12,931 nucleotides of DNA from an uncultured Bacilli bacterium (GCA_934700375.1 CAKUXT010000035.1:1-12931); one strand, 5' to 3'. Counted from the first letter of the stretch, positions 1 through 6,494 are shown. The notes: generated by a model from the letters alone, not told the origin. Numbers and translations are program-made.

Positions 1-46
1 CTGTACAATAACATGGCATAAAAGAATATAAATGTCACTATTTATT

Positions 47-75
47 TTGAAATAAAGCTGTTTTCACTATATAAT
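47..75 (+). promoter_or_regulatory. Sigma-A-like promoter for the 160-aa gene
   Basis: TTGAAA at 47-52 and a perfect TATAAT at 70-75 are separated by 17 nt. Transcription should begin near 82, about 93 nt before the next start codon, and would run straight into the hairpin at 111-148. This is the only good promoter I see before the gene at 175. Confidence 0.7.
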
Positions 76-110
76 CTGTGAAATAACTGTAATTTTCAAA
101 TATATATTAT

Positions 111-154
111 AATTCCGATAAGGTGAATCTTTCAGCCTTATCGGAATTTTTTGT
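111..154 (+). terminator. Intrinsic terminator inside the leader of the 160-aa gene
   Basis: A perfect 13-bp inverted repeat (111-123 with 136-148, arm AATTCCGATAAGG) is followed by a T-rich run to about 158. The inner bases TGAA/TTCA can extend the stem past one bulged G. It lies between the promoter at 47-75 and the AGGAGG at 159-164, so full-length mRNA requires readthrough. Either it is an attenuator, or it ends a short RNA of about 70 nt from 82 to roughly 155. I could not find a convincing competing antiterminator. Confidence 0.75.
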
Positions 155-174
155 TTTTAGGAGGAACTTGAAAA

Positions 175-657
175 ATGGAAGAAGAAAAGATAACCTGTCC
201 ATTGATTGATGGCTTGATTAGCCCTGCTGATTGCATGGAAAATCAAGACTTGCGAGAAGAGAGCATCCCGGAAAAATTTAAAAAGAAAGAAAACTGGAAA
301 GACTATTCCTTCCTTTTAAGAGCGGATGATACAGTCTATATCACCAAAAAGGATGAAGAGGAATCCGGTTACTACTATAGCGATGGAACCTATCGCCTTT
401 TGGACAAAGAGAGATTCATCAACATCGTCTTAAGAAGACCGAATAAACTGACATTTGAAATCGTCTATATCCCAAGACAGGAGACTCTTGTCTTTGATAT
501 TGATGTTTCTGATATTGCTTTGGCGACAGGCGAGAAAGATATTGTTCTTTTAGATGGAAAAGGAATACTGGCCGGTGAACTGAAAGAAGAAAGCGTTTCG
601 CTTTCTTCTATCTCTGAACAGCTTAAGAAGAAGTTCAAGAACAGAAAGAGAATCTGA
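175..657 (+). CDS. Hypothetical protein, 160 aa
   Basis: I do not recognise a characterised family. The start is ATG, preceded by AGGAGG at 159-164 with 10 nt spacing. The protein is soluble, charged and has no signal or membrane segment. The first 42 residues (CPL at 8-10, DC at 19-20, IPEKFKKKENW at 31-41) resemble small cysteine-containing Firmicutes ORFs with a C-P-x-I...D-C layout. The later CxxC that I remember for those is absent here, where the sequence continues YSFLL. Residues 50-135 look beta-rich (VYITKKDEEE, FEIVYIPRQ, LVFDIDV), and the C-terminus is very basic (KKKFKNRKRI). The gene converges on the ATPase gene at 664 with only 6 nt between stop codons and no terminator. Expression probably depends on readthrough of the leader hairpin. 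Confidence 0.75.
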   Translation: MEEEKITCPLIDGLISPADCMENQDLREESIPEKFKKKENWKDYSFLLRADDTVYITKKDEEESGYYYSDGTYRLLDKERFINIVLRRPNKLTFEIVYIPRQETLVFDIDVSDIALATGEKDIVLLDGKGILAGELKEESVSLSSISEQLKKKFKNRKRI

Positions 658-663
658 TTATTC

Positions 664-1761
664 TTAAAGCAGTCGATTCAGACTCATATGGATGATTCCA
701 TATTCGTCTTTCCAAGTCGGTGTATCGTATGGTACCACAACAATCTTTGGAAAAGAGTCTTTTATATGCTTCATTAATTGAAAAGCTTCTTTTGTTCCGT
801 CTCCATCGCTATAGCTGATATAGATTTTATCTTTGCCCTTTCTTGCAATGAAGGCTAGATTCAAGGCTTGATACTTTTCATAGAACTTTCCGTAAATGTA
901 TCCATCCGAAACTGAATAGGAATTTTCCTTCAATTTAGAAAGCAAAGACGATCTGTTTATTATATTGTTTCTGATATTTCCATTGTTGAATTTCATATCT
1001 ACAGGAAAAATGCTGAATTCATAAGCTTTCTTTTGATGAGATTCTATATTCTCTCTAGGAAGAATATAGAACAAATATGAGCTCTCAAGAAAATCACAAT
1101 ATGAAATCAGGGTATTGATTGAAACATTGCTGTTCATGGATTTCAGTATCTTTGTAAAAGAAATAGGTTCCCCATAATGATCAGAGACATAGTGAATGAG
1201 TGAAAGGATGTTGTTGTTGTAATCACCTCTGAAACGCTTGAATTTCAATCCTTGAGCAATGATTTTCTGAATGCATTCGTCTTTAGATATGAATAACCCC
1301 CCATTAGATATATATTCATTGCTCTTGTTTTTTTCAAAAGAATCGTTAAAAGACAAAGGCGAAAAATAGAAAGTCTGATATCTGCCCCTGATGAGAGTTT
1401 CATTTTCACCCATAGCATAACGCGGTGCAATATCACTTGTTGCAATGACATCGATGTTTGAATCACCAGAGAAGAGATCGAAAAGAGTTTCTGGTGAATC
1501 ATAGGCGAAAATGTTATCAATCAGGATGACAACAGAACCAGTGTTTTCTTCTTTCAGCTTTAAGAGTTTTTGTTTTATGTCCTTTTCTTTTTCGTTTTTG
1601 ATTTCAATGATTGATCTGCTTTTGTCTTTGTATATTTCATTGAAAAGCTCGTGGAATAAAAAGAATGTCTTTCCGGTTCCGACGAGTCCTGTGATTAGTT
1701 TAAGATAACCATTTCCCAGTGAATTGAGGATTTTTGCTATCAGATCCTGATGTGTTTGCAT
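664..1761 (-). CDS. Degenerate AAA_14/DUF4143-type ATPase, 365 aa
   Basis: This is a divergent relative of the ATPase at 6524-7843. Walker A is intact (GLVGTGKT, 25-32). Walker B reads VVILIDNI (77-84), with Asn83 where the catalytic Glu is expected. The family's Arg-containing RGR (125-127) and following SPLSF (134-138) are kept. The C-terminal domain is shortened and remains alignable at LNLAFIARK (300-308) and DEYGIIHMSL (352-361). The EVD of the PD-(D/E)XK-like motif in the 439-aa paralogue is lost, leaving Leu-Ala-Phe. No clear Shine-Dalgarno precedes the ATG, and the promoter at 1768-1796 predicts an mRNA starting at the ATG. It may bind nucleotide without hydrolysis or cleavage, perhaps as a regulator or partner subunit, or it may be a decaying gene. 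The family's cellular role is poorly known. Confidence 0.8.
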   Translation of the reverse strand: MQTHQDLIAKILNSLGNGYLKLITGLVGTGKTFFLFHELFNEIYKDKSRSIIEIKNEKEKDIKQKLLKLKEENTGSVVILIDNIFAYDSPETLFDLFSGDSNIDVIATSDIAPRYAMGENETLIRGRYQTFYFSPLSFNDSFEKNKSNEYISNGGLFISKDECIQKIIAQGLKFKRFRGDYNNNILSLIHYVSDHYGEPISFTKILKSMNSNVSINTLISYCDFLESSYLFYILPRENIESHQKKAYEFSIFPVDMKFNNGNIRNNIINRSSLLSKLKENSYSVSDGYIYGKFYEKYQALNLAFIARKGKDKIYISYSDGDGTKEAFQLMKHIKDSFPKIVVVPYDTPTWKDEYGIIHMSLNRLL

Positions 1762-1767
1762 ATGTTT

Positions 1768-1796
1768 ATCTTATTTTTAAGATTTCACCATGTCAA
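1768..1796 (-). promoter_or_regulatory. Promoter of the degenerate ATPase gene
   Basis: On the minus strand, a perfect TTGACA (1791-1796) is followed after 17 nt by TAAGAT (1768-1773). Only 6 nt separate the -10 from the ATG at 1761, so the expected transcription start coincides with the first base of the start codon. There is no ribosome binding site in that gap. Confidence 0.75.
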
Positions 1797-1804
1797 GTAA
1801 TTTG

Positions 1805-1863
1805 TTCACTAACTTTGAGAATTAGTGAATGGTTTACTAAAAATGAGGTAAACCGTTCACTAA
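1805..1863. repeat. Operator-like cluster of TTCACTAA half-sites
   Basis: A 16-bp inverted repeat (1822-1837 with 1848-1863) is perfect except for one G-T type mismatch; its arms contain TTAGTGAA, GGTTTAC and TTCACTAA. A third TTCACTAA lies at 1805-1812 and a variant TTTACTAA at 1833-1840. The cluster begins 9 nt upstream of the -35 of the ATPase promoter and about 100 nt before the divergent sigma-factor promoter. No U-tract follows, so an operator fits better than a terminator. Confidence 0.6.
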
Positions 1864-1961
1864 TTATAAGAAATAATGAACAATTGCTTTTGATTTGTTG
1901 AGAATCGATTCATGACAAAGAGACTGTTTTTCATGTGGATTGAAATTTTATCTATCCTAAT

Positions 1962-1993
1962 CCAATAAAAACAACATCTTGATTGTGTATAAT
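1962..1993 (+). promoter_or_regulatory. Promoter of the sigma-factor operon (shared motif, copy 1)
   Basis: CCAATAAA at 1962-1969 is followed after 13 nt by TTGTGTATA at 1983-1991 and then by GTGAA at 1994-1998. The same elements with identical spacing occur before the lipoprotein gene at 3575-3611. TATAAT at 1988-1993 would also serve as a sigma-A -10, but no sigma-A -35 lies 17 nt upstream. The start codon is only 10 nt beyond the -10. Confidence 0.6.
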
Positions 1994-2003
1994 GTGAAGG
2001 ACC

Positions 2004-2534
2004 ATGGACAACGAACGACTTCACACACTATTTATCGAACTCCAAAACGGACAGATGGATTCTTTCGATGAGTTTTATGAACTCACCAAAAGAGGTGTCT
2101 TTTCAGTGTCTTATCAGATACTGAGAAGCCAGGATGAAGCTGAGAATGTCCTTCAGGAGACGTATCTGCAGTTTCTGAAGAAACTGCCGACACTGAAATC
2201 AGATCAATCGATATTAGGTTATCTGATGCAGACGGCAAAAAACCTTTCATTGAATATCATCAAGAAAAACAAACGGCGGAACTACTCCTTCGATATGGAG
2301 ACAGTTCCGGAAACTGAAAATGATACAGGACAGGATGATACGGTGATGAAAGTGATGAGGGAGGTTTTAAATCCCAAAGAGATAGAGATCGTACTCATGC
2401 ACTCTCTATACGATATGACACATAAGGAGATAGCAAAACAGCTAGGCAAACCATTAGGCACCATTACTTGGGCTTACAACAATGCGATAAAGAAATTAAA
2501 GGAGGCACTGATAAGATATGGATATCAAGAATAA
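2004..2534 (+). CDS. RNA polymerase sigma factor, sigma-70/ECF-like, 176 aa
   Basis: A short sigma factor with region 2 at about residues 19-92 (FDEFYELTKR, then DEAENVLQETYLQFLKKL at 44-61) and region 4 at about 115-172. Region 4 carries a helix-turn-helix (MTHKEIAKQLGKPLGTITWA, 138-157). The two-domain layout and the size fit the ECF group. AAGGA at 1997-2001 is too close to the ATG at 2004 to act as a normal ribosome binding site; given the promoter position, the mRNA may be nearly leaderless. A start at Met18 is a weaker alternative because it would cut into the conserved N-terminal helix. The next gene overlaps by 17 nt and encodes a membrane protein, which is the usual place for an anti-sigma factor. 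The matching motif upstream suggests the factor transcribes its own operon and the lipoprotein gene. Confidence 0.88.
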   Translation: MDNERLHTLFIELQNGQMDSFDEFYELTKRGVFSVSYQILRSQDEAENVLQETYLQFLKKLPTLKSDQSILGYLMQTAKNLSLNIIKKNKRRNYSFDMETVPETENDTGQDDTVMKVMREVLNPKEIEIVLMHSLYDMTHKEIAKQLGKPLGTITWAYNNAIKKLKEALIRYGYQE

Positions 2535-3570
2535 AATTCAGTCTGAAATCAATGATTATCAGATTAAGACCACATCCCAACAGATTCTTGCTCGCTTTGA
2601 ATTGGAAAAAAACAAGAAAGAAGAGAAGAAAAAGACTCCTTTCTGGATTCCTCTCACCAGTTCTCTTTCTTTAGCTTGTGCCTGTGCTGCCACTATCGCT
2701 CTCTGTGTCAATTTCATCCCTTCCCGTCCTGATGACAATCCTAAACAGTCCGATCATATCGATAATGTCATTCAGGAAGTCGTTCCTCTTGATGATTCCT
2801 CTGTTCTTTCTCAGGCCGGATTACAGCTTTTCTGCTCCGGTCAGTTCAATCAGGCAAGTCAGCCTAACAACAATAACAGGAAGAACGCTTTGAAATTCGA
2901 GGAAGACGATGAATTTGATATCAACATCAATGTCGCTGACAAAGAGAAGAGAATCAAAGATACCTATACTCCTCTCTTCGGTCTTGCCAATGATTTCTTT
3001 ACAACACAGAATCAGCTCTCCATCGTTTACGGAAAGACTGATTTCCAGTACGGAGGAATCAAGTATTCCTATGTTCTCACCCAAGGTGAGAACAAAGTCT
3101 ACACCAGAAAAGATCTCAATTCTCAGTTCACGAAGACCGATGCTCTTTATTGCATCGGAGATGAAATTTACTTTGGATTCATCTCTGTTGAAAATGATGA
3201 TGACGGTGAGGAACAGACCATCCGTTCCACCTTTGTCAACAAAGACAAGCAAATCTCTATCTATAAAGAGACAGAAGAAGATGAGACCTCTCTTCTTTAT
3301 AAGATCAGCGATTTGAGCGAAAACAGCAAGAACGTCTTAGAGACCTATAAGATCTCCACGGAGTTCTCAAAAGGTTCTGCTCGTTTCGATGAGTGTGAGA
3401 TCACGCATGCTACCACATCTTACATAGTCAAAACATCCACAGAATATGATAAGGATGAAAACAAATACGAAGTCGAATATATGGATATGATCTATGTCCC
3501 TTACTCTATGCTGAAGGCAGAATTCTCCTTCACAATCGACGAAAACGGAAATTTAAATTATTTTTTCTAA
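2518..3570 (+). CDS. Putative membrane anti-sigma factor, 350 aa
   Basis: The start overlaps the sigma gene by 17 nt and is served by AAAGGAGG at 2498-2505, so translation is probably coupled. Residues 1-41 form a charged cytoplasmic segment. A single hydrophobic helix spans about 42-67 (FWIPLTSS...ALCVNFIP). The remaining roughly 280 residues would lie outside the cell. That part is acidic (EEDDEFDIN; VENDDDGEEQ) and rich in Ser and Tyr. I see no named domain such as RsgI or ZAS, and no HxxxCxxC zinc motif. The anti-sigma role is inferred from gene order, overlap and topology. The outer domain could sense envelope stress or bind a partner such as the downstream lipoprotein. Confidence 0.75.
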   Translation: MDIKNKIQSEINDYQIKTTSQQILARFELEKNKKEEKKKTPFWIPLTSSLSLACACAATIALCVNFIPSRPDDNPKQSDHIDNVIQEVVPLDDSSVLSQAGLQLFCSGQFNQASQPNNNNRKNALKFEEDDEFDININVADKEKRIKDTYTPLFGLANDFFTTQNQLSIVYGKTDFQYGGIKYSYVLTQGENKVYTRKDLNSQFTKTDALYCIGDEIYFGFISVENDDDGEEQTIRSTFVNKDKQISIYKETEEDETSLLYKISDLSENSKNVLETYKISTEFSKGSARFDECEITHATTSYIVKTSTEYDKDENKYEVEYMDMIYVPYSMLKAEFSFTIDENGNLNYFF

Positions 3571-3574
3571 AATC

Positions 3575-3606
3575 CCAATAAACTCCTCTTCTCATTTGTG
3601 TATAGA
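3575..3606 (+). promoter_or_regulatory. Promoter of the lipoprotein gene (shared motif, copy 2)
   Basis: CCAATAAA at 3575-3582, a 13-nt spacer, TTGTGTATA at 3596-3604 and GTGAA at 3607-3611 reproduce the motif before the sigma gene base for base at the conserved positions. The spacer sequences differ, so this is not simply a long duplication. AGAGG at 3613-3617 is the ribosome binding site, 9 nt before the ATG. Confidence 0.6.
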
Positions 3607-3626
3607 GTGAAAAGAGGTAAAACACC

Positions 3627-4748
3627 ATGAAAAAAACAATGAAAAAACTTCCGTTATTAGGATTACTTGTCTGTTTAGCTAGCTGTGGAGAGGCCACCCC
3701 TATTGAAGCGGGTTCCGTCAAGAAAGGAAAAGAGATTCCTGTCGAAGTCGCAAAGCAGGAGATGCGGGCTGCAGCTGTCGCAATGGAATCCAAAGATTCT
3801 TTCTCTGTCCGTATGGAAAATGCTTCCTTTAATTATTCTCTCAGTATGGAGAAGAATATTCCTACCGGTAAGGAAAGCAATACTTCCATCAAGATGAATC
3901 ATAACACCAAGATCGATAAGGTCAATGCCGCTATCGGTTTCACCGGACTCACTTCCGATAAGATCGAAGATGTCAAAGGATACGGAGAAGTCAAAGCCAA
4001 TGTCGACATCAACGGCGCTACCAATGCTTCTGGATTGCAGCATTCCTATCAGACTCCGAAGGGCACTGTCGGATTCACCTGCTATCAGGATGGAGCTACT
4101 ACCTATCTCGATCTTTCTGATAACAAGTTACAGGGTGTAGTCAACACCGTCGTCAAAGAAGGCATGTTCAACAAGAACTTCAGCTTTGACCTTTCTTCCG
4201 ATACCAAAGTCGCTATTCCTAACACCATCGATGCTGATGATATGCCTGTCCTCTCTGAAAAAGAGATGAATCATATCACCTATGAAATCACGGATGAAAT
4301 CGAAGACATCGCCTCCAGAGGCGGAACCGTCAAAGCTATGCAGCATGATGATGGAACCTATTCCTACTCTGTTGAGACAAAGAATCTTGAAGATGCCGAT
4401 GACTTCGAAGATCTGATCGAAGCTGACTTCGATTTCGATGTCGATGATGATATGGGTTATCCCAGTATCAAGCCTATCGTCGAAAGCAAGGCTGATGTGA
4501 AGACCTATTCTATCGCCTATGTCTTCAATCAGAATGGTATCTCCTCTATCGGTGCCACCATCGATATCGACTATACCTTCAAGTCTTCTCTTACCATCAA
4601 TAACACAGTCTTCTCTACTGAGATTAAGATGAACTGCTACTTCAATGGCAAGATCAACTTCGATTACGGCAATGATGTCACCATCAAAGAAGTTCAGGAC
4701 AAGGACACCTATAAGGTCTGCCCCATGGACTTTGAGTTATTCGATTAA
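3627..4748 (+). CDS. Acidic secreted lipoprotein, 373 aa
   Basis: The N-terminus is a lipoprotein signal peptide: basic MKKTMKK, a hydrophobic core LPLLGLLVCL, and lipobox LASC with the lipidated cysteine at residue 20. The mature protein should be anchored on the outer face of the membrane. It is rich in Asp, Ser, Thr and Tyr with alternating beta-type sequence, and carries a strongly acidic stretch at about 255-275 (EDADDFEDL, DFDFDVDDD). I do not recognise a domain. It follows the anti-sigma candidate by 56 nt but has its own copy of the shared promoter motif. That points to a target of the sigma factor, perhaps a part of the sensing or response at the cell surface. A terminator follows at 4787-4834. 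Confidence 0.82.
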   Translation: MKKTMKKLPLLGLLVCLASCGEATPIEAGSVKKGKEIPVEVAKQEMRAAAVAMESKDSFSVRMENASFNYSLSMEKNIPTGKESNTSIKMNHNTKIDKVNAAIGFTGLTSDKIEDVKGYGEVKANVDINGATNASGLQHSYQTPKGTVGFTCYQDGATTYLDLSDNKLQGVVNTVVKEGMFNKNFSFDLSSDTKVAIPNTIDADDMPVLSEKEMNHITYEITDEIEDIASRGGTVKAMQHDDGTYSYSVETKNLEDADDFEDLIEADFDFDVDDDMGYPSIKPIVESKADVKTYSIAYVFNQNGISSIGATIDIDYTFKSSLTINNTVFSTEIKMNCYFNGKINFDYGNDVTIKEVQDKDTYKVCPMDFELFD

Positions 4749-4786
4749 TCAGATTGTTTCTAACTTCCATAGAAAATAGTTGAATG

Positions 4787-4834
4787 AAAAGTGAGCCTGA
4801 ATGAAGCCGGTACCTTCTATCAGGTTCGCTTTTT
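4787..4834 (+). terminator. Terminator after the lipoprotein gene, possibly bidirectional
   Basis: GTGAGCCTGA (4791-4800) pairs with TCAGGTTCGC (4820-4829) through two wobble pairs, and GAAG/CTTC (4803-4806 with 4814-4817) extends the stem inward. TTTTT follows on the plus strand and AAAA precedes it, so it could also stop leftward transcription arriving from the ATPase genes. Confidence 0.75.
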
Positions 4835-4857
4835 CGATTGTTTTTGATTTGAAACAT

Positions 4858-4882
4858 TTAATATAAATTAGTTTATACTAAA
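4858..4882. repeat. Left boundary repeat of the COG1672 ATPase unit
   Basis: TTAATATAAA (4858-4867) and TTTATACTAA (4872-4881) form a near-palindrome. As a direct repeat, this 25-nt segment matches 6420-6444 upstream of the ATPase gene at 20 of 25 positions. The pair therefore brackets the gene. AT-rich composition lowers the weight of the match. Confidence 0.5.
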
Positions 4883-4921
4883 TATTTCATCGAGCGGAAA
4901 ATCGAACAGATTTATCTGCTA
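4868..4921 (-). pseudogene. C-terminal remnant of a DUF4143-type ATPase
   Basis: On the minus strand, codons from 4915 down to 4868 read INLFDFPLDEIFSIN then a stop. The paralogue at 6524 ends MNLFDFLLDDISLD then a stop. At the nucleotide level 4886-4915 closely matches the 3' end of that gene (6539-6568), with mostly transition differences. The reading frame is closed immediately upstream (TAG at 4919-4921), and I see no further similarity in 4922-4985, so only the tail survives. Confidence 0.6.
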
Positions 4922-4988
4922 TTTTCGTTGTTTGTTTTAAAGTTGTTTCTTTATTGTATTCACTGATTATCAAAATTTGTAGATAATT

Positions 4989-6407
4989 CTATTGTACTAA
5001 ATGATCTTCGTTTATAAGAAGAATATCATCATTTTCTTTTGCGATATCAAGCATACGATCTGTAAATCCGCTTTTGCTGAATATGCCATATATTACTTCA
5101 TACCCTGGAAAAGCCTTTTGAATCTCAGCTGCCTTTTTGATTTTTTCTTTCAGCTTTAAATATATCGGTGCATCAATTGGTTTTTCATGGTATTTGCATT
5201 CACCCGCAAATATTTTTTTGTTTTGATGGTCGACAGCCATCACATCGATTCCTGTATCTTCAGCAGAATCATTCAGCCAATAAGATCCTATGCGGGATGG
5301 TATAAATGGTATTGAACCCTTCTTGCATAAATCAGAGAATATATTCTTGCAGATATCTTCATAGGCGAATGCAACAAAGTTCTCTTTGAAGTCTTTGTTC
5401 ATTTCATCCAATACAATCTGAATATTGTCCAATTCCAGTTCACCTTTGAAAGGATAGACATAACGGAACCAATAGCGTATGAAATTATCTGCGATGAAGT
5501 ATAAGTTCTTGCGTGATTTCTCTGGATTTTTCTCTGTGACAGGTGTTCTTTTCTCTATAAATCCTAATTCGGATAGTGTAGATAGGTAAGGAGTAAGAAG
5601 AGAGCTGTCCAGTTGCAACACACTCGCGATTTTATTTAGTTTATGGTTGCCGTCTGCAATGGCTTTGATGATCGAGAAATAATTCAATGCGGTCATAGAC
5701 TCGCTTTTCAGAAGAAAATTAGGCTCTTCGTACAAGAACCCATTTTTCGACAATACATTTTCTTTCAACTGCTCTTTAAGTGATCTGTCATCATCGAAAA
5801 ACTCCAGATATTTTGGAACTCCCCCTGTGATGGAATACTGTTCTACCGCCTGAACAAACGGCAGTTTCTTTTCATCATATACCTCAGTGAATGACAGAGG
5901 AGCAAGATGTATCTGTGCTGTTCTTCGACCATAGAGAGGACTATCATAAGATAACGCATATTTCTGCATCATGCCGATCAATGAACCAGAAAGAATCAGC
6001 ATTACATTGTTGTCTTTCAAAATTTCATCCCATGCATTCTGCAAAATGGATGGAAAGGCAGGATTTGTCTTTACAAGGTAGGAAAACTCATCAATGACGA
6101 GCACCTTCTTTTCTTCAGGCTTATAGTCAGCAATCATCTTGAAAAGATCCAACCAATCTGTAAAAACTGCTTTCTGAATGAGTGGATTTTCACTGACACG
6201 CGAAATGACACTGGCAAGCCTTTTCATACTTTGACTTTCGATTTCTTCGGTTGCTAGATAATAGAATGCGTTTTTTTCCTTCAGAAACTCTTTGATCAAT
6301 GTTGTCTTTCCGACTCTACGACGTCCATAGATGACAACAAAACTATTGTTATGACTGAATTCTGAATTGAGTTTTTCAAGCTCTTCATTTCTGCCTATGA
6401 ATTTCAT
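4989..6407 (-). CDS. COG1672-type ATPase with C-terminal DUF234/PD-(D/E)XK domain, 472 aa
   Basis: The N-terminus KFIGRNEELEKL followed by Walker A YGRRRVGKT (27-35) is the hallmark of the archaeal-type ATPase family (PF01637, COG1672). Walker B is VLVIDEF (102-108, D106 E107), a sensor-1-like stretch is MLILSGS (136-142), and YGRR (159-162) supplies arginines. A winged-helix region lies at about 245-287 (HKLNKIASVLQLD; YLSTLSELGFIEKR). The C-terminal domain (about 310-440) carries a nuclease-like core, GIDVMAV with D388 and AGECKY with E403 and K405, as in DUF234. All key residues are present and the length is normal. AAGGAGA at 6415-6421 lies 7 nt before the ATG. The biological role of this family is not established; DNA binding or cleavage controlled by ATP is an inference. 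Confidence 0.88.
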   Translation of the reverse strand: MKFIGRNEELEKLNSEFSHNNSFVVIYGRRRVGKTTLIKEFLKEKNAFYYLATEEIESQSMKRLASVISRVSENPLIQKAVFTDWLDLFKMIADYKPEEKKVLVIDEFSYLVKTNPAFPSILQNAWDEILKDNNVMLILSGSLIGMMQKYALSYDSPLYGRRTAQIHLAPLSFTEVYDEKKLPFVQAVEQYSITGGVPKYLEFFDDDRSLKEQLKENVLSKNGFLYEEPNFLLKSESMTALNYFSIIKAIADGNHKLNKIASVLQLDSSLLTPYLSTLSELGFIEKRTPVTEKNPEKSRKNLYFIADNFIRYWFRYVYPFKGELELDNIQIVLDEMNKDFKENFVAFAYEDICKNIFSDLCKKGSIPFIPSRIGSYWLNDSAEDTGIDVMAVDHQNKKIFAGECKYHEKPIDAPIYLKLKEKIKKAAEIQKAFPGYEVIYGIFSKSGFTDRMLDIAKENDDILLINEDHLVQ

Positions 6408-6414
6408 ATACTGG

Positions 6415-6469
6415 TCTCCTTAATATAAACTAACTTATGATAAATTAATTTATATTAATTCTTATACCA
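6415..6469 (-). promoter_or_regulatory. Promoter, palindromic operator and RBS of the COG1672 ATPase gene
   Basis: Reading the minus strand, an extended -10 (TGGTATAAG, 6461-6469) is followed by an imperfect palindrome whose arms are TTAATATAAA (6449-6458 on the minus strand) and TTTATATTAA (6420-6429), then AAGGAGA (6415-6421). TTGACT at 6476-6481 is present but poorly spaced for this -10; it fits TAATAT at 6452-6457 with 18 nt. In either case the palindrome lies where a bound protein would block initiation or elongation. Confidence 0.5.
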
Positions 6470-6479
6470 GCAAAAAGTC

Positions 6480-6494
6480 AAGCTGTACTATTGA
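6480..6494 (+). repeat. Direct repeat, left copy, flanking the DUF4143 ATPase unit
   Basis: AAGCTGTACTATTGA matches AAGCTGGACTATTGA at 7956-7970 at 14 of 15 positions. The two copies bracket the ATPase gene together with its control repeats, a unit of about 1.47 kb. Confidence 0.45.

Noticed and set aside
1822..1863. Inverted repeat considered as an intrinsic terminator
   Set aside because: No T-run follows on either strand and it lies upstream of two divergent promoters, where an operator is more likely.
2468..3316. Open frames in alternative frames and on the opposite strand within the anti-sigma gene
   Set aside because: They are shadows of a gene with good start, coupling and membrane topology; their products are low-complexity and lack start signals.
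3585..3617. CCTCTT...AAGAGG inverted repeat before the lipoprotein gene, considered as RBS-sequestering structure
   Set aside because: The predicted transcription start lies downstream of the left arm, so the hairpin could not form in that mRNA.
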